Source of the DNA: Zongyangia hominis
GTDB lineage: Bacteria; Bacillota; Clostridia; Oscillospirales; Ruminococcaceae
DNA length: 64,000 nt
Assembly (NCBI RefSeq): GCF_014385095.1
Contig: NZ_JACRTC010000005.1
Coordinates: 124,001 to 188,000, forward strand
Direction of reading: 5' to 3'
A program made the translations under genes and the position numbers. How positions within the stretch are numbered: position 1 is the first letter of the stretch; the number at the start of each line of letters is the position of its first letter. Shown here in pieces: positions 32,597 to 41,800 of this stretch. Below the pieces are notes generated by a model. That model was not told where the DNA came from, ran no database searches, and worked only from the letters and a program-made list of their open reading frames with translations.

Positions 32597-33221
32597 AGAA
32601 ACCATGCGGCTTTATCTGGTCACCGACCGCACCTGGCTCGCCGGGCGGACGCTGGAATTTCAGGTGGAGGAGGCCATCCGGGGCGGGGTGACCCTCGTTC
32701 AATTGCGGGAAAAGCACGCGTCGGAGGCGGAGTTTCTCGCCCTCGCCCGCCAGGTCAAGGAGGTCACCGACCGCTATGGGGTGCCGCTCATCATCAACGA
32801 CAGCGTGGAGATCGCGCTGGCTGTGGACGCGGCGGGGGTTCATTTGGGCCAGGAGGATGGGGATATCCGGCTGGCCCGGGAGAGGCTGGGGGACAGTAAG
32901 ATCATCGGCGTTTCCGCCCACAACGAGGACGAGGCCATCGCCGCCTACGCCGAGGGGGCCGATTATTTGGGCTCCGGCGCGGCGTTTGGCTCCTCCACCA
33001 AGGGAGACGCGGGGAAAATTTCCCTCGATACCCTGGGCCGGGTCGCTCGGAGCGTGTCCATCCCGGTGGTGGCCATCGGCGGCATCGACGAGGACAACGC
33101 TTTGGAGCTCCGGGGCCGGAAGCTCTCCGGCATCGCGGTCGTCTCCGCCATCCTGGACCGGCCAGACGCCCGGGCCGCCGCCGAAAGGATGCGCGCCCTG
33201 GCGGACCAAATTGCAGAATAA
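32583..33221 (+). CDS. thiE: Thiamine-phosphate synthase
   Basis: A 212-residue TIM-barrel enzyme joining HMP diphosphate and thiazole phosphate. LYLVTDR, VTLVQLREKHASE, LIINDSVEIALA, GVHLGQED, GVSAHNEDEA and the final AIGGIDEDN are standard. Two starts are possible: TTG 32583, with GGGAGGG at good spacing and a 14-base overlap with thiM, or ATG 32604 without a clear ribosome site. The first is used here. Confidence 0.95.
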   Translation: MRIARETMRLYLVTDRTWLAGRTLEFQVEEAIRGGVTLVQLREKHASEAEFLALARQVKEVTDRYGVPLIINDSVEIALAVDAAGVHLGQEDGDIRLARERLGDSKIIGVSAHNEDEAIAAYAEGADYLGSGAAFGSSTKGDAGKISLDTLGRVARSVSIPVVAIGGIDEDNALELRGRKLSGIAVVSAILDRPDARAAAERMRALADQIAE

Positions 33222-33233
33222 GGAGAATCATCC

Positions 33234-34010
33234 ATGAATACAGCGCTTACCATTGCGGGGACCGACCCCAGCGGCGGAGCGGGGATGCAGGCGGACTTAA
33301 AGACCTTCACGGCGATGAAGGTCTACGGCATGTGCGCCATCACGGCGGTGCTGGCCCAGAACACCTGCGGGGTGCGGCTGATTGAAAATGTCAGTATCCC
33401 CATGGTGGAGGCCCAGCTCGACTGCGTCTTCGAGGACATCTTCCCCGACGCGGTCAAGATCGGCATGGTGTCCAGCATCCCCATTATCGAGGCCATCGCC
33501 GGAAAGCTGCGGCAATACGGGGCCAAAAACGTGGTCCTCGACACGGTGATGGTGTCCACCAGCGGCCACCGGCTCATCGACGAGGACGCCCAGAGTGCCC
33601 TCACCCAAAAGCTGATGCCCCTTTCCGACATCATTACCCCCAACCTGCCCGAGGCGGAGGCCCTGTGCGGCTTTGCCATCACCGACAAGGCATCCCAGCA
33701 GCGGGCCGCCGAAAAAATCGCGGAAGGCTACGGCGGCTATATCCTCATCAAGGGCGGCCACTTCGACGGCGGGGACGACATGCTCTATAAGGACGGCCGG
33801 GTGCGGTGGTATCCCACCCGCCGGGTGGAGACCCATAACACCCACGGCACCGGCTGCACCCTCTCTTCCGCCATCACGGCGGGGCTGGCCAAGGGGCTGC
33901 CCATGGAGGAGGCTGTGGAGAGGGCCAAAGAGTACATCACCGGCGCCCTGGCCTCCGGCCTCGACTTGGGGAAGGGAAACGGTCCGGTGGACCACTGCTT
34001 TGCCCTATAA
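33234..34010 (+). CDS. thiD: Hydroxymethylpyrimidine / phosphomethylpyrimidine kinase
   Basis: A 258-residue kinase phosphorylating HMP phosphate to the diphosphate. TIAGTDPSGGAGMQADLK, VLDTVMVSTSGH, TPNLPEAEAL and the THGTGCTLSSAI catalytic motif are conserved. It is the last gene of the thi operon and ends just before a strong terminator. Confidence 0.96.
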   Translation: MNTALTIAGTDPSGGAGMQADLKTFTAMKVYGMCAITAVLAQNTCGVRLIENVSIPMVEAQLDCVFEDIFPDAVKIGMVSSIPIIEAIAGKLRQYGAKNVVLDTVMVSTSGHRLIDEDAQSALTQKLMPLSDIITPNLPEAEALCGFAITDKASQQRAAEKIAEGYGGYILIKGGHFDGGDDMLYKDGRVRWYPTRRVETHNTHGTGCTLSSAITAGLAKGLPMEEAVERAKEYITGALASGLDLGKGNGPVDHCFAL

Positions 34011-34019
34011 AGAGATAAG

Positions 34020-34053
34020 AAAAAAAGCGGACGCCGAAGCGTCCGCTTTTTTT
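34020..34053 (+). terminator. Terminator of the thi operon
   Basis: Fifteen-base stem AAAAAAAGCGGACGC with a four-base loop and seven T. It can also serve the converging gene that ends at 34063. Confidence 0.92.
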
Positions 34054-34062
34054 AAGTCGGGC

Positions 34063-34410
34063 TCAGTAGAGAAGGGCGGAATCCGTCTTTTCGAGCCACA
34101 GCTCATAGAGCGCTTCCACGTCCTCTTTAAATTCTTCCGGGGTCTGGCCCTCCTTTTGCTGGAGGGTGTCGAGCACCTCGAAAACGAAGACCTCCCTGCC
34201 CATGTTTTTCCAGTCCCCGGCGATCTTCCGGTCGATGCAGGAGCCGGTCATCTGGGCAAACTGGAAGCGGTTTTCGCTCCCCTTAAGCTCGGTGGTCCAG
34301 GAGAGGAGGAGCCTGCCGTTTTCTTTGTTGCGGATGGCGAAGACGCCGCCTTCCAGCCGGCGCTCCTTGTAGGCGCGGATTTTCTCCCGCTTATCTTTGT
34401 CCACGTCCAT
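34063..34410 (-). CDS. GIY-YIG-nuclease-like small protein
   Basis: A 115-residue protein resembling the short stand-alone GIY-YIG family of Firmicutes. GGVFAIRNKENGRLLL would correspond to the GIY...YIG strands, followed by a helix (FAQMTGSCIDRKIAGDW) and EVFVFEVLD, the strand with the usual glutamate. The canonical GIY and YIG tripeptides themselves are replaced, so nuclease activity is doubtful. It overlaps the upstream DUF6530-like gene by 20 bases. Confidence 0.68.
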   Translation of the reverse strand: MDVDKDKREKIRAYKERRLEGGVFAIRNKENGRLLLSWTTELKGSENRFQFAQMTGSCIDRKIAGDWKNMGREVFVFEVLDTLQQKEGQTPEEFKEDVEALYELWLEKTDSALLY

Positions 34411-34885
34411 ACCCCATTTCCTGCAAAAGATTGGCCAGCACGTGGAGACGTTCCGAGAGGAACTCGTCGTTTTCGCTCAGCGCCTGGGAGAAAAGCCGGA
34501 TGTCCTCGTCGATCATGGGGTTTTGGGTGCACACCGACACGGTCATGGCGTCCCCCTGCACCCCGATCCGGTCGATCTGGGGATGGGCCGGGTCGTAGAG
34601 CTTCTCATAGCGGTAGGCCTCCCGGAAGTGCTGCAAGGACCGGCAGGTGAGGATGGCAAGGTCGATGACCCGGTGCAGCGGCAGCTCCTCCGACTGACGG
34701 GACCACTTTTCCCCGGTGTACCGCCAGACCTTGGCGGAGATGTCCACCTTACCCCGGTCGTTCCACTGGGCAAGCCCCAGGGACAGGCCCTTGGCGTCGC
34801 TGTGGTAGGCGTTGTGTCCGTCGATATGCTCGTAATTGTCCGAGATAATCACCGGTTTGTGTTTGAGGGTGACGGGAATATCCAT
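34391..34885 (-). CDS. DUF6530-like protein
   Basis: A 164-residue protein of unknown function, which I believe belongs to DUF6530 (tentative). Marked features are LKHKPVIISDNYEHIDGHNAY, LSLGLAQWNDRG and the helix with HRVIDLAILTCRSL; a C-terminal helical part follows. The ATG at 34885 has AAGGGG upstream. Its tail overlaps the GIY-YIG-like gene, so the two are co-translated and may act together. Confidence 0.65.
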   Translation of the reverse strand: MDIPVTLKHKPVIISDNYEHIDGHNAYHSDAKGLSLGLAQWNDRGKVDISAKVWRYTGEKWSRQSEELPLHRVIDLAILTCRSLQHFREAYRYEKLYDPAHPQIDRIGVQGDAMTVSVCTQNPMIDEDIRLFSQALSENDEFLSERLHVLANLLQEMGYGRGQR

Positions 34886-34995
34886 GCATTTCGCCCCTTT
34901 TTATTTCTACTAAATTACTAATTTACTAAACTCAGTATAGCCTTCCATTCTCCCCCTGTCAACCCCAGGGGAGGGAATAGGGGGAAATAAGCGCA

Positions 34996-35029
34996 AAAAT
35001 GCCCCGGAAGAACACTTCCGGGGCATTTT
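34996..35029 (-). terminator. Terminator of the amidase gene
   Basis: Fifteen-base perfect stem AAAATGCCCCGGAAG with a four-base loop and minus-strand T run, 25 bases past the stop codon. Confidence 0.9.
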
Positions 35030-35053
35030 GATGGCAGGTGAGACGGGCAAATG

Positions 35054-37957
35054 TCAGTTGGCCGCCTGGATGGTGTCGATGATGGCTAAGGTGACCGCGT
35101 TGGCAGTGCGGAAGATGGTAAAGGAGTCGCACAGCGTCTCATATTCGGCGGGATTGGGCATAAAGCCGTTTTCCACCAGCACACTGGGGCAGAAGGTCAT
35201 CCGGGTCACCCGGTAGGTGGACTGGATAGCGCCCCGCGCCTGGCGGCCCAGGGCCGTGGTCATGGTGTCGTGAAGAATCTGGGCAAAGGCGGCGGAGGTG
35301 TCGTAGTGGTAATAGATCTCGGTGCCGTGGATGTCGGAGGCGTCGGTGATTTCGGCCACCGAGTTTTGGTGGAAGGAAATATAGAAGTCCACCTTCATGT
35401 TTTCCGGCGGCATACACCGCTCCTCAAAGGAGAGGCGGGAGTCGTCGGAGCGGGTGAGGGAGACGGTGGCCCCCAGGGCCTCCAACTGCTTCTGGGTCTC
35501 GTAGGTGATGGCCAGGTTGATGTCCTTCTCGGTGGCCCCGTTGCTGCCCCCCGGCCCCAGTGAGCCCGGGTCATCCCCGCCGTGACCGGCGTCCAGGGCG
35601 ATGACCACCCCTTCCAGGGGCTTGGCGGGATTGTCCGAGAGCTTGGGCGGGGTCAGAAAGTCGAGGACCGTGTTGCCCTCCAAGTCGTATTCCACATTGT
35701 AGCCCCACAGCTTGACGCCCTCTTTGAGAGTGAAGCGCAGGGTGACGCTTTCGTCGTCGTTGACCCGCTGGGAGATGTCGGAGAAGAGCTTTCCATTTTC
35801 AAAGAGCCCTTCCTGGACGTTGACGGTATGATAGAGGGTGATGGTGAAGGCGTCGTCGTCCAGGGAGGAGTGGAAAACAGGCTTGTGGGTGCCCTTGATG
35901 GTATAGGTCTGGCCTCCGTCCTCCTTTTCCTTGAGGAGCACCTCGGAGACATTGTTCTGATAGGAGGCCGCCCCCTCCACAAAGTCGACGGTGCTCTTGA
36001 GAATCCAGCCGCCGCTGGAAAGCTCGCACATGGTGTCGGTCTGGTCGGTGACCAAATCCACCGAGCCCTGCTTGAGGCTGGCGATAATGTCGCTGTTGGT
36101 GTCCGGCTCGCTGAACACGGTGCCGATGTATTCGGCGGCGGTCATGGTCAGCTTTCCGCCCTCGCCCACCACGTAGATTTCTCCTAAGGAGGAAGTGGTG
36201 CTGGTCTTGCCCTCGTAGATCAGGGTATAGGAGACGGTGCTCACCCGGGTGGTGACCCCCGCCGGATAGTCGTCGCGCAGGGTGGCGGCGCCTTTATAGA
36301 GGGCGGGCACGCCGTCCTCGGCCACAGCCGCCTGCTCGAGGGGAATGTGCATCCCGTCGAAGGTGGCGCTCACCTCCCCGCCCGCGGGCGCGATGCAGGA
36401 AAAGGTGATCTCTTCCCCGGCATAGGCGCCGTAGGAGGCGGTGGGGAAGACGGAATTTTCCTTGATGGCGCTGATGGTGGCCGCCTCTCCCTCGCCCTTT
36501 TTCTGGCGGGTGATGGTAATCACCGTTTCCACGCCGTCCCCCTGGCGGAAGGTGAAGATGTTTTCCCCCACTTCCAGCTCCTTGAGCACCCCGAAGGTGC
36601 CGCCACTACCTCTGGCTTCCACGTTTTCCCCATTCAGCGTCAGGGGCAGGCTGGGGTCGGAGGTGCCCATGAGATAAAACCGGTCATAGGTGGTGGTGAA
36701 GGCGTCGGTGGCCGGCCGGGTGACGGCCAGGGTCTGGGCAAAGCTGAGATTGACCTGGGTGGGCTGCTCCGAAGCGGGCAGGGCGTACATGGAGGCGGTA
36801 TAGACGTCCACACCCTGGGTGTCGGAAGCGAGGTCGGCGTAAGTGGAGAGGATGTGCCCTTTAAAATTCTGCTGCCGGTTGAGATAAATTTGGTCGGCCA
36901 GGGCGAAGAGATCGCCCCGCTGGGCGGCGCTGACGGCGTTTAAGGTGATGACGGGGATATGGTAGGTCTGGGAAGTCTCTCCCCACCACTGGACAATTCT
37001 TTGGTAATCGCCGTCCGCGCCGCCCACGTCATAAAAGAGCTCGGGCGTGATGTAGTCGACAAGTCCCGCCTCCAGCACGGCGGTGACGTCAAGGCCGTTG
37101 TCTTCCGCGGGCAGGGCGCCGCCGCGCTCTTCCTCGGAGAGATGGACGTTGACGCCGGGGGCGGTGATGCCCAAGGAGATGCCGGCGTCGGAAACGGCGG
37201 CGCGCACCGAGGAAAGACAGGCGATGATGGCGTTTCGCTCAAAGTCCTCGAGGGAAAGGGCGCCGCTCGACGCCTGGTGTGCCGTTTCGCTGGTCATGCC
37301 GGCGGCGTAGGAAACCCCGGAGAGATGGATGCCGTCCACATTATAATGTTCGGCGATTTCGGCGGCCAGCTTGCCGATATATTTCTGCACCTCGATATGG
37401 GCCGGGTCAAAGGCGAGGGCTCCACCCGACGCTGTGGTTAGCCATTCGGGGTGGAGTTTGGCCGGATGTTTCTGATAGAGGGAATCGGTGTCGGTGATGC
37501 CTCCCAGATCAAAGGGATGAATCACCGCGTAGACTCGGATTTCGTTGCGGTGGGCCTCCTTGATGAGCAGGCGTAGCGGGTCGTATTTCTGACGGTTGTC
37601 CTGTTTGCCGTCGATGTGGACGGAGGAGGGCAAAAGATCGGAATCGTAATAGGCCTCGCCGCCCGCCACCGCGTCCACAAAGATGGTGTTGTAGCCATAG
37701 GTGGCGGCGTGCTCCACGATGGCGGCGATGTTCTTTTGCGCCTCGCTTCTCGTCATGTTTTCCTGGGGGATGAGACTGTTTTCCCCATAAGCGGACACTG
37801 TAAAGGCTCTGATTTCCGCCGGGGTTTCCAGTTCCACCGTGTCCTTTTCAAATTGTAGGGAGCGGGGCAGGTAATCCCGCAGCAAAAAGAAAGCGCCGGT
37901 GCCCAGACCCGCGACGAGCAAAATGACCACCAGGGTCAGGACGTATTTTTTCTTCAA
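35054..37957 (-). CDS. Cell-wall protein: glycosyl-hydrolase-10-like domain plus N-acetylmuramoyl-L-alanine amidase
   Basis: A 967-residue exported protein. An N-terminal signal anchor (residues 5-27) leads to a GHL10/DUF187-like TIM barrel (about 50-390: FTVSAYGENS, NTIFVDAVAGG, VDGIHLSGVSYA). A beta-rich middle (about 390-780) contains a segment resembling an SH3-like domain. The C-terminal amidase_3 domain (about 785-967) has DAGHGGDDPG, the zinc Glu in TEKDIN, SFHQNS and the catalytic Glu in LVENGF. TTG start with GAGGTG seven bases upstream. It would cleave stem peptides from glycan; the barrel may bind or cut the glycan. Confidence 0.88.
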   Translation of the reverse strand: MKKKYVLTLVVILLVAGLGTGAFFLLRDYLPRSLQFEKDTVELETPAEIRAFTVSAYGENSLIPQENMTRSEAQKNIAAIVEHAATYGYNTIFVDAVAGGEAYYDSDLLPSSVHIDGKQDNRQKYDPLRLLIKEAHRNEIRVYAVIHPFDLGGITDTDSLYQKHPAKLHPEWLTTASGGALAFDPAHIEVQKYIGKLAAEIAEHYNVDGIHLSGVSYAAGMTSETAHQASSGALSLEDFERNAIIACLSSVRAAVSDAGISLGITAPGVNVHLSEEERGGALPAEDNGLDVTAVLEAGLVDYITPELFYDVGGADGDYQRIVQWWGETSQTYHIPVITLNAVSAAQRGDLFALADQIYLNRQQNFKGHILSTYADLASDTQGVDVYTASMYALPASEQPTQVNLSFAQTLAVTRPATDAFTTTYDRFYLMGTSDPSLPLTLNGENVEARGSGGTFGVLKELEVGENIFTFRQGDGVETVITITRQKKGEGEAATISAIKENSVFPTASYGAYAGEEITFSCIAPAGGEVSATFDGMHIPLEQAAVAEDGVPALYKGAATLRDDYPAGVTTRVSTVSYTLIYEGKTSTTSSLGEIYVVGEGGKLTMTAAEYIGTVFSEPDTNSDIIASLKQGSVDLVTDQTDTMCELSSGGWILKSTVDFVEGAASYQNNVSEVLLKEKEDGGQTYTIKGTHKPVFHSSLDDDAFTITLYHTVNVQEGLFENGKLFSDISQRVNDDESVTLRFTLKEGVKLWGYNVEYDLEGNTVLDFLTPPKLSDNPAKPLEGVVIALDAGHGGDDPGSLGPGGSNGATEKDINLAITYETQKQLEALGATVSLTRSDDSRLSFEERCMPPENMKVDFYISFHQNSVAEITDASDIHGTEIYYHYDTSAAFAQILHDTMTTALGRQARGAIQSTYRVTRMTFCPSVLVENGFMPNPAEYETLCDSFTIFRTANAVTLAIIDTIQAAN

Positions 37958-38064
37958 GACGCATCACCTCTGTTCCTATCTTACCATAGTCCTCCGCCGT
38001 TTACGAGAAAAAATGGGTGAATATTCTTGGAAATCTCTGTGAAAACCGGGGGAAGAACCAAAGA

Positions 38065-38096
38065 AAACGGCGGTCCCATTTTTGGGACCGCCGTTT
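38065..38096 (-). terminator. Terminator of xylB
   Basis: Fourteen-base stem AAACGGCGGTCCCA with a four-base loop, 15 bases past the stop codon. Confidence 0.85.
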
Positions 38097-38110
38097 GGAA
38101 AGATCTGGTT

Positions 38111-39634
38111 TTACAGTGCGGCAAGCTCTTTAAACTCATCCTTGAGGGCGGGGTAGAGCTTGACGTACAGCCGGTAGAAGGCCTCGTATTTATCGATGTT
38201 TTCCGCCGTGGGCGCCTGGGTCTTGTTCTTCTTGATGACCCGGCGGCAGCCCTCCTCCACCGACGGATAGATGCCGGCGCCGACGCCCGCCAGAATGGCG
38301 ACGCCCAGGGCCGGGCCTTCCTTGGAATTGACGGTGGATACGTTGCAGTTAAACAGGTCGGCCAGCATGGAGCGCCACAGCGGGCTGGTTCCGCCGCCGC
38401 CGCAGGCCATCATGTCGTCGATCTCGGTGCCCATCTCGCGGATGATCTCGATGCAGTCGCGCAGGGAGTAGGAGACGCCCTCCAGCACCGCGCGGATAAG
38501 ATCCGCTTTTTGGTGGATGGCGGAGAGGCCGAAGAAGACGCCGCGGCAGTCGGTGTCCAGATGGGGGGTGCGCTCACCCATCAGATAGGGCAGGTAAAGC
38601 AGGCGGTTGGAGCCCACCGGGACCTTGGCGGCCATGTTGTCCATGATGTAGTAGGGGTCCACGCCCTCCTTTTCCGCTTGGGCGATTTCCTCCTGACAGA
38701 AGTTGTCCCTGAACCATTTTAAGGACAGCCCCGCGCCCTGGGTGACGCCCATGATGTGCCAGCAGCCGGGAACGGCGCAGCAGAAGGTGTGGACGCGACC
38801 CTTCGGGTCGATGGAGATGTCGGAGGTGTGGGCGAAGACGACGCCGCTGGTGCCGATGGTGGTGAAGGCCTTGCCGTCCTCCACGATGCCGGTGCCCACG
38901 GCGGCGGCCGCGTTGTCCCCGGCGCCGCCGACGACGATGGTACCCTCCCTAAGTCCGGTCATGGCCGCCACCTGAGCGGTGACCTTGCCGGTGACTTCGG
39001 GGGACTCGTAGACCTTCGCCAGCAGGGATTTATCGATGTCTAAAAGACCCAGCAGCTCGTCGGACCAGCAGCGGCCCGGCACATCGAGCAGCTGCATGCC
39101 GGAGGCGTCGGACACCTCGGTGGCGTACTCGCCGGTGAGCATGAAGCGGATGTAGTCTTTGGGAAGCAGGATATGGCGGCATTTGGCATAGTTTTCCGGC
39201 TCGTTGTTGCGCACCCACAAAATTTTGGCGGCGGTGAAGCCGGTGATGGCGGGATTGGCCGTGATCTCAATCATCTTTTCGCGGCCGACTTTGGCGGTGA
39301 TCTCCTCCACCTCTTTGCCCGTGCGCTGGTCGCACCAGATGATGGACTTGCGGATGACCTCGTTGTGCTCGTCGAGCATGACAAGGCCGTGCATCTGGCC
39401 CGAGAGGCCGATGCCCTTGATGTCGGCGGGGTTGACGCCGCTTTTGGAAACGCAGTCACTGAGGGTCTGGACGGTGGCGTTCCACCAGTCGGCCGGGTCC
39501 TGCTCCGCCCAGCCGTTGTGGGGCTGATAAAGGGGATATTCCACCGTGCTTGAAACCACGGTGTTGCCGTCGGTATCAAACAGGACTGTTTTGGTGCCGC
39601 TGGTACCAATGTCAATGCCTATCAAATATTCCAT
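38111..39634 (-). CDS. xylB: Xylulokinase
   Basis: A 507-residue FGGY-family kinase phosphorylating D-xylulose. GIDIGTSGTKT at the start (phosphate 1), the sugar-binding SGQMHGLV and IIWCDQRT, LLPKDYIRFMLTGE, the VGGAGDNAAAAVG motif and the late MACGGGGTSPLWRSMLADLF nucleotide motif are xylulokinase-like. ATG 39634 follows AAGGAGG. No xylose isomerase or transporter lies next to it. Confidence 0.93.
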   Translation of the reverse strand: MEYLIGIDIGTSGTKTVLFDTDGNTVVSSTVEYPLYQPHNGWAEQDPADWWNATVQTLSDCVSKSGVNPADIKGIGLSGQMHGLVMLDEHNEVIRKSIIWCDQRTGKEVEEITAKVGREKMIEITANPAITGFTAAKILWVRNNEPENYAKCRHILLPKDYIRFMLTGEYATEVSDASGMQLLDVPGRCWSDELLGLLDIDKSLLAKVYESPEVTGKVTAQVAAMTGLREGTIVVGGAGDNAAAAVGTGIVEDGKAFTTIGTSGVVFAHTSDISIDPKGRVHTFCCAVPGCWHIMGVTQGAGLSLKWFRDNFCQEEIAQAEKEGVDPYYIMDNMAAKVPVGSNRLLYLPYLMGERTPHLDTDCRGVFFGLSAIHQKADLIRAVLEGVSYSLRDCIEIIREMGTEIDDMMACGGGGTSPLWRSMLADLFNCNVSTVNSKEGPALGVAILAGVGAGIYPSVEEGCRRVIKKNKTQAPTAENIDKYEAFYRLYVKLYPALKDEFKELAAL

Positions 39635-39779
39635 AAAAAGTCCTCCTTCTGATTACATCCCTGGTATTTCTTACTATAGATAATAACACTAATTTCTCCA
39701 GAAAACAATATGGGAACTTTGTCAGAAAAATCCCGTAAATCTTTAGAAGATCGGCCCCATTGGGGGAAAATCGAGCAAA

Positions 39780-39811
39780 AAGCGGCAAGTTGTTCTAACA
39801 ACTTGCCGCTT
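39780..39811 (-). terminator. Terminator after the small Cys-rich protein gene
   Basis: Stem AAGCGGCAAGTTGTT with its complement almost directly after; T-rich minus-strand tail. Confidence 0.85.
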
Positions 39812-39814
39812 CTC

Positions 39815-40027
39815 TTACAGTTTAAAATCCTCGGGGGAAAATTGAGGGAGCCGGCGGGCCTTTTTGGGCACCCGCTTGAGGGGGTCGTAGCTAAATTTCC
39901 AACAGCTGTAATGGGGGGCCACCACGCCGTGCTTTTGGCAGAGAATCATAATGCCGTCCCTGCCCGGTCGCCCGAAAGCGCAGTAGAGGCACTCCGGTTC
40001 GATGCGACCGCCGAAGAGTTTTCCCAT
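39815..40027 (-). CDS. Small conserved zinc-ribbon-like protein
   Basis: A 70-residue protein with paired cysteines CLYC, a CQKHG turn and HYSCWKF, giving four cysteines and histidines suited to one zinc site. The end, YDPLKRVPKKARRLP then FSPEDF, matches a small conserved clostridial protein of unknown function that I recall. The ATG at 40027 follows GGGGGAAA. It lies 130 bases after ylbJ on the same strand. Confidence 0.78.
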   Translation of the reverse strand: MGKLFGGRIEPECLYCAFGRPGRDGIMILCQKHGVVAPHYSCWKFSYDPLKRVPKKARRLPQFSPEDFKL

Positions 40028-40158
40028 GGATATTTCCCCCTTTTTGCCGTATTTTCCTGTGCCCGCGGAGACGCTTCGCCCGCGTTCATTCCACGGCTGC
40101 CACAGCGCGGATGAGCGAAGCGGTGTCTTATCCGATGCGCAGGACTCCGCGTACGGTT

Positions 40159-41316
40159 TTATTTTACCACATTTGCCGCCGGTTTTCCACGCTCTTTTCT
40201 TTTGCGGATTCCGCCGCCCGGGGAAGCGGAAAGGAGCAGGATGGCACAGAGGATGAGGATGCAGACGGCGGCGGGGATGCTGCCATAGGAGATTTCCAGC
40301 CTAGGCGGAGCTTTGAAGACGGCGCTGATGAGGGCCAGCGGCACCGCCCGAAGGATCAGGTGGGCGATGACGCCGGTGATGGCGGCATGGGCCAGGCGGG
40401 AGAGGAGGAAGGGGACCAGGTTTAGGCGGTGGTCCTTGATGAGGGCGACGACCTGGCAGACGATGGAGACGCTGGAAAAGGAGACGAGGATGCTGCACAG
40501 GGTAAAGCCGGTGAGGACGTCGTTCTGGGCGCTTTGCAGACAGCCCCGGGTCACCTCCAAGAAGCCGTAGACCAGAGGGGTGACCACCTGACTGCCGGCG
40601 AGGGCCGAGAGCTTCTGGCAGAGAAAGTCCATGAAGCCGGAGGCGGTGAGGAGGGAGGTCACGGCGCTTAAAAAGACGATGAAGGCGCTGACGGTGAACA
40701 TGGAGGAGGCCCCGGCGCACACGGAATTGACGAAGGCCACCGGCAGGCTCTGGCTGCCGTTTTGCGGGGCCTTGGTCTTGGGGGGCGTTTTGTGAAAGAG
40801 GCCCAGGAAAGCGCCGATGAGCAGGGAGGAAAGAATTTGGGAGATGAGGAGGATGACGCCCAGGGCGGTGGAGTGGAGCATGGAGAGTCCCACGGTACCG
40901 ATGAGGAAGGCGGGGCCCGCGTTGACACAGAAGCAGAGCATCCGGGCGGCCTCTTTCCGGTCGATCTTTTCCTGTTCCAGGAGCCCCGCGATCATCTTGG
41001 CGCCCACCGGGTAGCCGCCCAGCAGGCTCATGAGGATGACGCAGCCGCAGGAGGAGGGGAGTTTGAAGACATGGCGGGTCAGGGGGGAGAAGGGGCGGGA
41101 GATTATTTCCCCCAGCCCAGAATTTAAAAGGAAACAGGCCAGCACCACAAAGGGGAAGAGGGACGGGATGACCACCCCCGCGCAGAGGGTCAGCCCGTCC
41201 CGGGCACCCTGAGCGCTGGACTGGGGGTAGCACAAAATCCCCAGGCACAGCGCGCCGGCGGCTGAGAGCAGAAACAGGGTCTTCATGGGTTTGGACAATC
41301 GGAGTTTTTCAGTCAT
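40159..41316 (-). CDS. ylbJ: Sporulation integral membrane protein YlbJ
   Basis: A 385-residue polytopic membrane protein of the nucleoside-recognition (Gate) fold, needed for spore cortex formation in Bacillus. About eight to ten hydrophobic helices are seen; signature parts are VVIPSLFPFVVLACFL, the SLLGGYPVGAKMI loop and the FCVNAGPAFLIGTVG helix, and the repeated equivalent in the second half (FLEVTRGC). Expressed from the strand opposite yqfC. The position near yqfC-yqfD fits a small group of mother-cell sporulation genes. Confidence 0.92.
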   Translation of the reverse strand: MTEKLRLSKPMKTLFLLSAAGALCLGILCYPQSSAQGARDGLTLCAGVVIPSLFPFVVLACFLLNSGLGEIISRPFSPLTRHVFKLPSSCGCVILMSLLGGYPVGAKMIAGLLEQEKIDRKEAARMLCFCVNAGPAFLIGTVGLSMLHSTALGVILLISQILSSLLIGAFLGLFHKTPPKTKAPQNGSQSLPVAFVNSVCAGASSMFTVSAFIVFLSAVTSLLTASGFMDFLCQKLSALAGSQVVTPLVYGFLEVTRGCLQSAQNDVLTGFTLCSILVSFSSVSIVCQVVALIKDHRLNLVPFLLSRLAHAAITGVIAHLILRAVPLALISAVFKAPPRLEISYGSIPAAVCILILCAILLLSASPGGGIRKRKERGKPAANVVK

Positions 41317-41470
41317 TGTGGCATCCTCTCTTTGGCGGCGTCAGGAATGGGTATGAAAGCGCCCTTTTTTCAATATATATGAAAAGAGCATGAAGTTATG
41401 AGCTTGCAGCCGCCGGATTTTGGCCGTATTGACCCCAGGAAAAACCGGCGGCGCTTTGAAAGGATACGGT

Positions 41471-41800
41471 GTGGTTATGTTGAGAAGGGAAAAGCAGCGC
41501 AATCGCAGGCCCCTGCCGCCGGAGAAGGAAATTAAGCCCAAGGTGACAACCAAGGTGGCGAAGGTCATCGGCGTGCCCGAGGACGCCTTCAGCGCCCTGC
41601 CCCAGATCGAGCTTTCCGGCAATCGGGAGGCGGTGGTGGAGGGGTGCCAGGGCATATTGGAATACGACGAAAACGTCATCCGTCTGAGCCTAGGCCGGAT
41701 GATGCTGCGCTTTTGCGGGCGCAACCTTCAGCTTCGCTGCATGGCGGCCGAGAGCGTGGTGGTGGAGGGTTACATCATGTCCATGGAGTTTTTGACCTAG
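41471..41800 (+). CDS. yqfC: Sporulation protein YqfC
   Basis: A 109-residue protein matching YqfC, a sigma-E-controlled sporulation protein in Bacillus. The pattern LPQIELSGNREAVVEGCQGILEYDE and the LGRMMLRFCGRNL strand are typical. GTG 41471 is six bases after AAAGGA; an ATG at 41477 is the alternative. yqfD follows after an unusually long spacer. Confidence 0.9.
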   Translation: MVMLRREKQRNRRPLPPEKEIKPKVTTKVAKVIGVPEDAFSALPQIELSGNREAVVEGCQGILEYDENVIRLSLGRMMLRFCGRNLQLRCMAAESVVVEGYIMSMEFLT

